DNA from: Prevotellaceae bacterium UBA7028
GTDB lineage: Bacteria > Bacteroidota > Bacteroidia > Bacteroidales > Bacteroidaceae
Direction of reading: 5' to 3'
Length of the DNA: 27,397 nucleotides
NCBI GenBank assembly: GCA_002494215.1
Contig: DLBF01000067.1
Span: forward strand, 1-27,397
In this document: positions 1 through 6,483 of the stretch, in pieces
How the letters are laid out: the number at the start of each line of letters is the position of its first letter
Position numbering within the stretch: the first letter of the stretch is position 1
The notes under the pieces: model-generated
Seen by the model: the letters and a program-made list of their open reading frames with translations, nothing else
The model's database searches: none
What the model was told of the DNA's origin: nothing
Made by a program: the position numbers and the translations under genes

Positions 1-1029
1 GCCCACGACACAGAGGAAGGCCAGCAGCGTGAAGATCAGGAAGTATTTCATCGCCGAGGCGGAGTATTCGGTCTTGTCGGCATCCTTACTCTTGGCGAAG
101 ACAATGGGCTCGTAGGCATAGCGGAAGGCCTGGGTTATCATGGCCATAATCATGGCTATCTTCACGCAACTGCCGTAGATTCCTAACTGCACCTGGGCAT
201 CAGCCTCATCAGGATATACCAGCGGGAAGATGATCTTATCTGCCACCTGATTCAGGATGCCTGCAACGCCCAGAATAAGGATGGGCCATGAATAGGAAAT
301 CATGCGACGAAGCAAAATCCAGTCGAAGTGCCATTGTATCTTGAACAGCTGAGGCAAGAAAAGCAAGGATATCACACCCGTACATGCCAAGTTGAGCAGG
401 AATACATAGAAGACGCTGGTCTTATGCAGAACGACAAAGAAGAGCACATTTAGTCCGATATTGAGGGCTATGAACAGCATCTTTAGCGTAGCAAAGCGTA
501 TGGGTCTCTTCTGGAAACGCAGATACGAGAAAGGAAGTGCCTGCAAGGCATCCATTGCCACTACGGCCGCCATCATCAACAGGTAGTTGTGATGCTCGGC
601 ATACCCCAGAGAATCGGCAATGGGAGTGATGAAGCCAAAAACAAGAGCCAAGAACACCGCCGTGAGCGATGCAATCAGAGCAAAGCCCGTAGAGAACACC
701 GTATCAGCCCAAGCCCCCTCCCCATTACGGGGGAGGGACTGAGGAGAGGGTCTTTCGTTGGCAAAACGGAACAAGGTGGTCTCCATACCAAAGGTCAGCA
801 GCACCAGAATTAAGGCCGTATAGGCATAAATATTGGTGGAAACACCATAGTCGCCCGATTCCTTGGGCATATAATGGGTATAAAGTGGAACAAGCAGATA
901 ATTCAGGAAACGTCCCAGAATACTGCTCAGGCCATAGATGGCTGTATCTTTTGCTAAGGATTTTAAGCCCCCTCCTTCTCCCCCTTTGGGGGAGTGAGAA
1001 CTTTGGACTATATTGTCATTTTTTATCAT
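1..1029 (-). CDS. Polysaccharide/lipid-linked oligosaccharide flippase, partial (runs off the left edge)
   Basis: This is the N-terminal 343 codons of a MATE/MVF-superfamily flippase, which moves lipid-linked glycans across the inner membrane. The reading frame is open from the ATG at 1029 to the window edge. It encodes many hydrophobic segments, and the stretch LKSLAKDTAIYGLSS followed by LGRFLNYLLVPLYT looks like a typical N-terminus of the family. That segment starts only at about residue 22. The preceding residues contain SHSPKGGEGGG, encoded by a G/C-rich repeat (966-996), so the annotated N-terminus is a repeat-derived extension. A second G/C-rich repeat (710-751) is read in frame at about residues 93-106 (RPSPQSLPRNGEGAW), between hydrophobic segments. 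The gene lies downstream of the SpmA/SpmB-like gene, separated by an inverted repeat pair. The family is fairly certain. The substrate cannot be told. Confidence 0.85.
   Translation of the reverse strand, partial: MIKNDNIVQSSHSPKGGEGGGLKSLAKDTAIYGLSSILGRFLNYLLVPLYTHYMPKESGDYGVSTNIYAYTALILVLLTFGMETTLFRFANERPSPQSLPRNGEGAWADTVFSTGFALIASLTAVFLALVFGFITPIADSLGYAEHHNYLLMMAAVVAMDALQALPFSYLRFQKRPIRFATLKMLFIALNIGLNVLFFVVLHKTSVFYVFLLNLACTGVISLLFLPQLFKIQWHFDWILLRRMISYSWPILILGVAGILNQVADKIIFPLVYPDEADAQVQLGIYGSCVKIAMIMAMITQAFRYAYEPIVFAKSKDADKTEYSASAMKYFLIFTLLAFLCVVG
710..751. repeat. G/C-rich palindromic repeat (copy 1), inside flippase CDS
   Basis: The stretch reads AGCCCCCTCCCC, a short loop, then GGGGAGGGACTGAGGAGAGGG. 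It begins with the same AGCCCCCTCC tail as the copies at 966 and 22224. On the coding strand it is translated in frame (RPSPQSLPRNGEGAW) without breaking the flippase frame. It appears to be a subtype of the REP-like family seen elsewhere in the window. Confidence 0.75.
966..996 (+). repeat. REP-like G/C-rich palindrome (copy 2), left arm of an inverted pair
   Basis: The element is a tail AGCCCCCTCC followed by the perfect hairpin CTCCCCCTTTGGGGGAG (7-bp stem, TTT loop). The same hairpin recurs at 1070-1086, 22239-22255 and 22360-22376. It encodes the SHSPKGGEGGG part of the flippase N-terminus on the opposite strand. Confidence 0.85.
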
Positions 1030-1064
1030 CTTACCATATCAAAATATTACTATACCTTGTTATA

Positions 1065-1096
1065 AGCACTCCCCCAAAGGGGGAGCGGGAGGGGCC
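1065..1096 (-). repeat. REP-like G/C-rich palindrome (copy 3), right arm of an inverted pair
   Basis: This is the reverse complement of copy 2 (same hairpin, tail GGCCCCTCC on the minus strand), about 68 bp away. The tails point outward and the hairpins inward. It directly abuts the stop codon of the SpmA/SpmB-like gene (TAA at 1098-1100), filling most of the 68-bp gap before the flippase start. Confidence 0.85.
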
Positions 1097-1097
1097 C

Positions 1098-2330
1098 TTA
1101 TCCGAAGAACATATATGCTATTGCGATGGCAGCAATGATGCCTGCCAAGTCTGCCAGAAGACCACAGGTGACGGCATGACGTGTCTTGGCAACACCTACA
1201 CTACCGAAATAAACTGCCAAAATATAGAATGTGGTATCCGTAGAGCCCTGGAAGATACAACTCAGACGACCCACAAACGAGTCAGCTCCATAGGTCGTCA
1301 TGGAGTCTATCATCATACCACGTGCACCACTGCCGGAGAGGGGTTTCATCAAAGCTGTAGGCAGAGCCTCCACAAAGTCGGTATTGCCGCCAAGAGCGCC
1401 CACACCGTATTTGATTCCGTCTATCAGCATGTCCATAGCACCCGAAGCACGGAACACGCCAATACCAACAAGGATGGCAATCAGGTAAGGAATAATCCTC
1501 ACTGCCGTGGTGAAACCTTCCTTGGCTCCCTCTATGAAAGCATCATACACATTGACCTTCTTGCGAACACCCGCCAAGATAAAGGCTATGATTATCAGCA
1601 TCAGAATGATGTTGGCAGCACTGACACTTACCTTGTTCATCAACAACGAATCCATCTGTCCGAATCCCCAGATAATAGCTGCCACCACCAAGGCTGCACC
1701 GCCCAATGTCAGCAACATGGTACGGTTCAGCAGGTTAATCTTCTGGAACAAACTGGTGATAACGATGCCTGCCAAGGTCGAGAAGAAAGTAGCCAGCAGG
1801 ATGGGAATAAAGATATCCGTAGGCTGGGCAGCTCCCATCTGAGCTCGATATACCATAATAGAGATAGGTATCAACGTCAGCCCGCTGGTGTTCAGCACCA
1901 GAAACATAATCATAGGGTTGGTGGCTGTATCCTTCTTGGGATTCAGCTCCTGCAATTGCTCCATGGCTTTCAATCCCAATGGTGTAGCCGCATTATCCAA
2001 CCCCAGCATATTGGCTGCTATATTCATGAAGATGCTACCCGTAACGGGGTGCCCCTTAGGAATCTCTGGGAACAGCTTCACGAAGACTGGGCTCAGCAAT
2101 CGGGCCAGCACGTTTACAACTCCACCCTTCTCGCCTATCTTCATGATACCAAGCCACAAAGACAGCACACCCGTCAGACCTAACGAAATCTCAAAGGCTG
2201 TCTTGGATGACGCGAATGTAGAATCCATCATCGCAGGAAAGACCTCAAAGTCGCCCAAGAAAACCAACTTTACCAACGCTATCACAAAAGCGATGAGAAA
2301 AAAACCTACCCAAATGTAATTCAGTACCAT
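1098..2330 (-). CDS. SpmA/SpmB-type nucleoside-recognition (Gate) domain membrane protein
   Basis: A 410-residue polytopic membrane protein that fuses the two halves known separately as spore maturation proteins SpmA and SpmB. The SpmA half carries LWLGIMKIGEKGG (about 59-70) and NMLGLDNAATPLGLKAM (about 107-123). The SpmB half ends with FQGSTDTTFYILAVYFG from about residue 360. Such fusions are common in non-sporulating Bacteroidetes, so a sporulation role is not implied; the Gate domain is thought to belong to transporter-like proteins and the substrate is unknown. The ATG at 2330 lies only 4 nt downstream of a G/C-rich repeat (2335-2370). A second repeat (1065-1096) abuts its stop codon, so the gene sits between repeat elements on both sides. 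Confidence 0.88.
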   Translation of the reverse strand: MVLNYIWVGFFLIAFVIALVKLVFLGDFEVFPAMMDSTFASSKTAFEISLGLTGVLSLWLGIMKIGEKGGVVNVLARLLSPVFVKLFPEIPKGHPVTGSIFMNIAANMLGLDNAATPLGLKAMEQLQELNPKKDTATNPMIMFLVLNTSGLTLIPISIMVYRAQMGAAQPTDIFIPILLATFFSTLAGIVITSLFQKINLLNRTMLLTLGGAALVVAAIIWGFGQMDSLLMNKVSVSAANIILMLIIIAFILAGVRKKVNVYDAFIEGAKEGFTTAVRIIPYLIAILVGIGVFRASGAMDMLIDGIKYGVGALGGNTDFVEALPTALMKPLSGSGARGMMIDSMTTYGADSFVGRLSCIFQGSTDTTFYILAVYFGSVGVAKTRHAVTCGLLADLAGIIAAIAIAYMFFG

Positions 2331-2334
2331 AAAA

Positions 2335-2370
2335 GCCTCACCCCCTTCCCCCTCTCCGAGGAGAGGGGAG
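2335..2370 (+). repeat. REP-like G/C-rich palindrome (copy 4), left bracket of the DUF559 unit
   Basis: The element has a tail GCCTCACCCCC and an imperfect palindrome with CCCTCTCC and GGAGAGGGG arms. By eye about 31 of 36 positions match the reverse complement of 2810-2844, differing by an internal TT/AA and one indel. Together the two copies form terminal-inverted-repeat-like brackets around the DUF559 gene. Confidence 0.85.
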
Positions 2371-2387
2371 ATGTTAGATATTAATAA

Positions 2388-2786
2388 CTATGTTAATTGT
2401 CTCAAGATATTTTTTATATCAATCTTTACGTTATCTAAATCAAGCAGAACTCTTTCATTGGAAAATCGTACAACCTTAAATCCCAAACTATTGAGTATTC
2501 CCGTCCGTATTTCATCATCTTCTAATTGCTTCCTTTCCGTATGGTAGCCTCCATCAACTTCAATTACCAACATTTTATCAAGACACACAAAATCGACTAT
2601 AAAGTCCCCTATAATGTGTTGACGGCGGAACTCAACCCCAAATTGTTTATTTCTTATATTTTGCCACAATAAATCTTCTGCCTGTGTACTATTCCTTCTG
2701 TTTTCTTTAGAATATTTCTTAAGCAAATCATATCTATCAGAAGCAGCCCAACGAAAACGAGTAGAGGATGTCACGTTATTATTCAT
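2388..2786 (-). CDS. DUF559 endonuclease-like protein (Vsr/PD-(D/E)xK fold)
   Basis: A 132-residue protein with the full DUF559 pattern. It has STQAEDLLW (33-41, acidic E37), [14 protein letters not shown] (53-66) and [10 protein letters not shown] (73-82), ending in [14 protein letters not shown]65 with E76-x-D78 is the likely metal-binding set of a PD-(D/E)xK nuclease, the family to which very-short-patch repair endonuclease belongs; activity has not been shown for most DUF559 proteins. The length is normal, so the gene looks intact. Its ATG overlaps the ruvB stop in an ATGA (2783-2786), allowing translational coupling. Its G+C of about 34% is far below its neighbours, and inverted G/C-rich palindromes flank it, which together suggest acquisition. 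A role in handling the flanking repeats is inference. Confidence 0.88.
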   Translation of the reverse strand: MNNNVTSSTRFRWAASDRYDLLKKYSKENRRNSTQAEDLLWQNIRNKQFGVEFRRQHIIGDFIVDFVCLDKMLVIEVDGGYHTERKQLEDDEIRTGILNSLGFKVVRFSNERVLLDLDNVKIDIKNILRQLT

Positions 2787-3829
2787 AGATCAAGCTCTCC
2801 CTGAACATACTCCCCTCTCCCCGGAGAGGGGTTGGGGGTGAGGCTTCGACCCAGGTGTGAATATGCCAACTCAGTCACTTCACGACCACGGGGTGTACGC
2901 TTCAGGAAGCCTTCTTTTATCAGGAAGGGCTCATAGACCTCCTCCAATGTACCACCATCCTCGCCAATGGCAGTGGCTATGGTGTTGATGCCCACAGGAC
3001 CGCCCTTGAACTTGTCAATGATGGTTAGCAGAATCTTATTGTCAATCTCATCCAGACCGTAACGGTCGATGTTCAGCGCCTCCAGGGCGACACGGGCAAT
3101 CTTAAGGTCAATCTCTCCGTTTCCCTTCACCTGAGCAAAGTCGCGCACACGGCGCAAAAGGGCATTGGCAATACGGGGCGTTCCACGGCTACGACTGGCA
3201 ATCTCTCCCGCCGCCTCTGCATCTATGGGAAGACCCAGAATGCCGGCACTGCGTGTGACAATGCGCTGCAAGGTATCAGCATCGTAATACTCAAGGTGCA
3301 TATTAATGCCGAAGCGGGCACGCAGGGGTGCTGTAAGCAAACCACTGCGGGTGGTGGCTCCCACCAAAGTAAATGGTGCCAAGTCTATCTGAATGCTGCG
3401 TGCACTGGGACCCTTATCTATCATGATATCTATACGGTAGTCCTCCATGGCACTATACAGATATTCCTCAACGATAGGACTGAGACGGTGAATCTCGTCT
3501 ATAAAGAGTACATCGTTAGGTTCTAGGCTGGTAAGGATACCCGCCAAGTCGCCCGGCTTGTCCAGAACAGGGCCGCTGGTCAGTTTGAATCCCACCCCCA
3601 ACTCATTGGCAATGATATTACTCAGCGTAGTCTTACCCAATCCTGGAGGACCATGCAATAGGGTATGGTCCAGGGGTTCTCCGCGATACTTGGCAGCCTC
3701 AACAAAGATGCGCAGATTCTCTACCACCTTCAGCTGACCGCTAAAGTCCTCGAAGCGCAAGGGACGAAGGGCATTCTCGAAGTCCTTCTCCTTGTTACGA
3801 CCCTCTTGTCTTATATCGAAATCTTCCAC
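2783..3829 (-). CDS. ruvB: Holliday junction branch migration ATPase RuvB
   Basis: RuvB is the hexameric AAA+ motor that drives Holliday-junction branch migration with RuvA. Visible landmarks are Walker [10 protein letters not shown] (60-68), Walker B LFIDEIH (108-114), sensor-1 GATTRSG (157-163), LRARFG (169-174) carrying the probable arginine finger, and a C-terminal winged-helix region with [18 protein letters not shown]. The 348-residue length is near normal, but the last 18 or so residues ([19 protein letters not shown]) are encoded by and beyond a G/C-rich repeat (2810-2844), so the native C-terminus was replaced or extended. The stop overlaps the DUF559 start by 4 nt. The 109 bp upstream to ybeY is filled by an AT-rich repeat. 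Confidence 0.97.
   Translation of the reverse strand: MEDFDIRQEGRNKEKDFENALRPLRFEDFSGQLKVVENLRIFVEAAKYRGEPLDHTLLHGPPGLGKTTLSNIIANELGVGFKLTSGPVLDKPGDLAGILTSLEPNDVLFIDEIHRLSPIVEEYLYSAMEDYRIDIMIDKGPSARSIQIDLAPFTLVGATTRSGLLTAPLRARFGINMHLEYYDADTLQRIVTRSAGILGLPIDAEAAGEIASRSRGTPRIANALLRRVRDFAQVKGNGEIDLKIARVALEALNIDRYGLDEIDNKILLTIIDKFKGGPVGINTIATAIGEDGGTLEEVYEPFLIKEGFLKRTPRGREVTELAYSHLGRSLTPNPSPGRGEYVQGELDL
2810..2844 (-). repeat. REP-like G/C-rich palindrome (copy 5), right bracket of the DUF559 unit, in ruvB 3' end
   Basis: The hairpin CCCCTCTCC-CC-GGAGAGGGG has a perfect 9-bp stem and a GGGGGTGAGGC tail. It is inverted relative to 2335-2370. On the coding strand it is read as [13 protein letters not shown] at the RuvB C-terminus. 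Confidence 0.88.
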
Positions 3830-3842
3830 CTTGGCTTGATTC

Positions 3843-3960
3843 TTAATTCATAATTGCCACTTCGTTCTCGCTTTAGCTCGCGACCCCTTCGGCGTTCATA
3901 ATTCATAATTAACAACGAACAATTAACAATGAGCTAATTTATAATTCATAATTCATAGCA
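3843..3960. repeat. AT-rich heptamer repeat tract with a G/C-rich core, between ybeY and ruvB
   Basis: The tract contains TTCATAA at 3895 and 3902, TTAACAA at 3909 and 3923, and TAATTCA at 3942 and 3949, all in 7-nt steps. A G/C-richer core (about 3855-3893) follows a first TAATTCA at 3844. The right end overlaps the 3' end of ybeY and encodes its last residues (MNYEL). It fills the whole ybeY-ruvB gap, and I see no separate promoter or terminator in it. Confidence 0.75.
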
Positions 3961-4370
3961 GGGAAGACTGCTAATGCCTTATCTTCTGCATCCTGCATCA
4001 AAGCCCTTTCCTGAGGTGTCTTATCATTGATACCGCAAAGGTGCAATACCCCGTGTATGATAACGCGATGCAACTCCTCGGCATACGGGCAATCCAACTT
4101 CTCGCTATTGGTTCGTACTGTATCAACACCGATGTATATGTCGCCCGATATGGTAGTACCGCTGCTGTAATCAAAGCCTATATGATCCGTGTAATAGTCG
4201 TGCCCTATGAACTCCCTATTGACACGCAATATCTCCTCGTCATCAACAAAGATGAAGTTGATGTCCCCCACATGGCGCTGATACGATGAAGCTACCTGAC
4301 GCACCCATTCAGCAACCTTCTGTTGGTTGATGGGAGGCATCTCAGTATTCACTACATTATATAATATCAT
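3939..4370 (-). CDS. ybeY: rRNA maturation endoribonuclease YbeY
   Basis: YbeY is a single-domain metalloprotein involved in 16S rRNA 3' processing and ribosome quality control. The 143-residue product has the conserved GDIYIGVDTVRTN (76-88) and the metal motif HGVLHLCGIND (106-116). The usual motif is HGxLHLxGYDH; here H106 and H110 are kept but the third histidine position is Asp116, a variant I associate with Bacteroidetes homologues. The last residues (MNYEL) and the stop are made from the AT-rich heptamer repeat that follows. The gene starts 17 bp after the S41 protease stop, as part of the same minus-strand run. Confidence 0.95.
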   Translation of the reverse strand: MILYNVVNTEMPPINQQKVAEWVRQVASSYQRHVGDINFIFVDDEEILRVNREFIGHDYYTDHIGFDYSSGTTISGDIYIGVDTVRTNSEKLDCPYAEELHRVIIHGVLHLCGINDKTPQERALMQDAEDKALAVFPAMNYEL

Positions 4371-4387
4371 AGGCGCAGGGCTTTCTC

Positions 4388-5983
4388 TTATTTCTCCAAC
4401 AGTTCAACGGCCTTCTTCACCACGTCGTCGTTCTCATATATGATAGCGAAGTACTCGCTCATATCCCACAAGTCGCGGGCTACCATTCCCTTCAGAATCA
4501 GCCGGGCATTCTCCGTAGCCTTAGCCTTGTCCTCTTCATCCTTGGGGACAATCTTCTGCTTCTCGCCTTCTGCAAAGATACCGTCTATCACTTCCTGTGG
4601 AACCTGGTACGTAGCCTTAAACTGCTCAAAGTCGCTATACTGTTTCGCCAACTTCTTGCGGTTCTTGTCCATGTACTTCAGACTGGCATTCACAATCAGG
4701 TTCTTAGCCGAGAGTTCCCTGTAGTACTTACTGTACTTGGTAGTATCCAGGGGAACGAAATAGTCTGGCATGATACCGCCACCGCCATATACAGTGCGTT
4801 TCTCACGCAGGGTCTGATAACGCAGCGAGTCAGGGAAGTGGATGCTGTCGGCATTTGTCAACTCGCCATTGTTGTAACGGTTGATAACATCCTTGGCATA
4901 GCTCAGGCGGTCACCCTTCTCGTAAGGTTTCTGTATGCATCTGCCACTGGGAGTATAATACTTAGCTGTCGTCAGACGTATCATACTGCCGTCAGGTAAG
5001 TCTATAGGTTGCTGCACGAGGCCCTTACCAAAAGAACGCCTGCCTACCACAATGCCGCGATCCTGATCCTGAATGGCACCAGACAGAATCTCTGCAGCAG
5101 AAGCACTGTATTCATCTATCAGGCAAACCACCTTTCCCTCTGTAAAGATTCCATTACCTGTGCTACGAAATTCCTGACTGGGAACGCTCCTACCACGGGT
5201 ATAGACTATCATATCACCTTTGGGCAGGAACTCACTGGCAATGTCGGCAGCGGCCTGAAGGAAACCTCCTCCGTTCTGCTGAAGGTCGATAATCAGGTCC
5301 TTCATACCCTGTTCCTTCAGTTTCTTTATGGCATCCACCACCTCCTGATGAGTGGTCTGAGCAAAGTTGTTGAAACGTATCAAACCTATCTTAGGCGTAA
5401 CCATATAGGCTGCATCTACGGAATTTACAGGAATCTTATCGCGCTTGACATCAAAATACAGCGTTTCCTTTATTCCCTGCCTTACTACGCCCAAATGTGC
5501 AATGGTACCTTTGGGACCGCGCAGACGACGCATAATCTCCTCCTTACTCATCTTCACACCGGCAATGGTTGTATCAGCCACACTGATGATACGGTCACCT
5601 GCCATGATGCCCACCTTCTCGCTGGGGCCCTTGGGAACGGGTTGTATAACCAGCAACGTATCGTCCAGCATATTGAATTGCACACCTATACCCTCGAAGC
5701 TTCCCGCCAAAGGTTCTGTAAACTTCTTGGTCTCCGTAGCATTGGTATAGGCAGAATGAGGATCCAACTTCGAAAGGATTCCGTTAATGGCATCCTCCAC
5801 CATCTTCTTGGAATCCACGTTGTCTACATAACGGCCGTTTATCAACACACTGGCCATTACCAATTTCTGAAGATTCTGCTGCAATTCGTTTGATTGCTGT
5901 TCCGACGGGCGGTTATTGGTAAACTGGGCAGCAGACGAGAGTGCCACGCAAAACGCCAACAAGCCCAAAAACTTTCTTTTCAT
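4388..5983 (-). CDS. Carboxy-terminal processing protease, S41 family, with PDZ domain
   Basis: A 531-residue exported serine protease of the CtpA/Prc type, which trims proteins in the periplasm. It begins with a signal peptide (MKRKFLGLLAFCVALSSAA, cleavage expected near residue 19). An N-terminal helical region with DPHSAYTNATE, a PDZ domain (about 90-175, GIGVQFNMLDDTLLVIQPV and GPSEKVGIMAGDRI) and the S41 catalytic domain follow. The catalytic Ser-Lys pair is S295 (in YSASAAEI) and K320 (in RSFGKGLVQ), 25 residues apart as in known members. The C-terminal extension has no recognised domain. Gaps to coaD upstream and ybeY downstream are 17 bp each, so co-transcription is likely. Confidence 0.95.
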   Translation of the reverse strand: MKRKFLGLLAFCVALSSAAQFTNNRPSEQQSNELQQNLQKLVMASVLINGRYVDNVDSKKMVEDAINGILSKLDPHSAYTNATETKKFTEPLAGSFEGIGVQFNMLDDTLLVIQPVPKGPSEKVGIMAGDRIISVADTTIAGVKMSKEEIMRRLRGPKGTIAHLGVVRQGIKETLYFDVKRDKIPVNSVDAAYMVTPKIGLIRFNNFAQTTHQEVVDAIKKLKEQGMKDLIIDLQQNGGGFLQAAADIASEFLPKGDMIVYTRGRSVPSQEFRSTGNGIFTEGKVVCLIDEYSASAAEILSGAIQDQDRGIVVGRRSFGKGLVQQPIDLPDGSMIRLTTAKYYTPSGRCIQKPYEKGDRLSYAKDVINRYNNGELTNADSIHFPDSLRYQTLREKRTVYGGGGIMPDYFVPLDTTKYSKYYRELSAKNLIVNASLKYMDKNRKKLAKQYSDFEQFKATYQVPQEVIDGIFAEGEKQKIVPKDEEDKAKATENARLILKGMVARDLWDMSEYFAIIYENDDVVKKAVELLEK

Positions 5984-6000
5984 TTCTTTTTCCGTTTTTC

Positions 6001-6483
6001 TTATTTCTTATATGTGTAATGCAGCCCCTCAGGCAAGAAGGGCTTTATATCTTTCCCAAAATGAGCCAGTTCACGCACGATGCTGCTGCTGACGGCACTC
6101 AACTGAGGGTCGGCAAACAGCAGAATGGTCTCTATACCCGAAAGCTGCCTGTTCACATCCGCCAACTGCATCTCATACTCATAGTCTTTCACCGAACGGA
6201 CACCACGCAAGATTACCTTAGCCCCGCACTGCTGAGCAAAATCAACAGTCAGACCCGAGTAACTCTCAACCGTCACCTTAGGTTCATTGGCATACAGTTT
6301 CCTCAGGGCATCTACACGTTCCTGTACGGGTAGCCATCCTGGCTTCTGCTCGTTAAAACCCACGGCAATAATCACATGGTCAGAGAGTTGCAGCCCACGC
6401 TCCACCAAATTGGCATGTCCCTTGGTAAAAGGGTCGAAAGAACCTGGGAAGAGAAGAACTCGATGGTTACTTGGTGTATTCAT
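6001..6483 (-). CDS. coaD: Phosphopantetheine adenylyltransferase
   Basis: CoaD makes dephospho-CoA from ATP and 4'-phosphopantetheine, the fourth step of coenzyme A synthesis, in the cytosol. The 160-residue product has the nucleotidyltransferase motif [10 protein letters not shown] (14-23, the T/HxGH signature), [14 protein letters not shown] in the middle, and the [11 protein letters not shown]-binding loop near the C-terminus. The length is standard. The start overlaps the end of parE by 17 bp, which points to translational coupling. The pairing with parE looks like operon convenience rather than shared pathway. Confidence 0.97.
   Translation of the reverse strand: MNTPSNHRVLLFPGSFDPFTKGHANLVERGLQLSDHVIIAVGFNEQKPGWLPVQERVDALRKLYANEPKVTVESYSGLTVDFAQQCGAKVILRGVRSVKDYEYEMQLADVNRQLSGIETILLFADPQLSAVSSSIVRELAHFGKDIKPFLPEGLHYTYKK

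Larger units (their letters stand above)
2335..2844. mobile_element. Candidate repeat-bracketed unit: DUF559 gene between inverted REP-like palindromes
   Basis: About 510 bp bounded by inverted 35-36 bp palindromic repeats with outward-facing tails, enclosing one small nuclease-like gene. By hand count 124 of 360 bases at 2401-2760 are G or C (34%), against 96 of 180 (53%) in ruvB at 3001-3180, so the cargo differs in base composition. The right arm supplies the last codons of ruvB ([12 protein letters not shown]). No target-site duplication was recognised at the outer ends. The layout resembles REP-associated tyrosine transposase (RAYT) units, but with a PD-(D/E)xK-type protein. Mobility is inference. 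Confidence 0.5.

Noticed and set aside
885..2183. Long plus-strand open frame of 432 codons
   Set aside because: It is antisense to the SpmA/SpmB-like gene; its composition is rich in His, Gln and Cys with no domain, typical of a shadow frame, while the minus strand carries clear family motifs.
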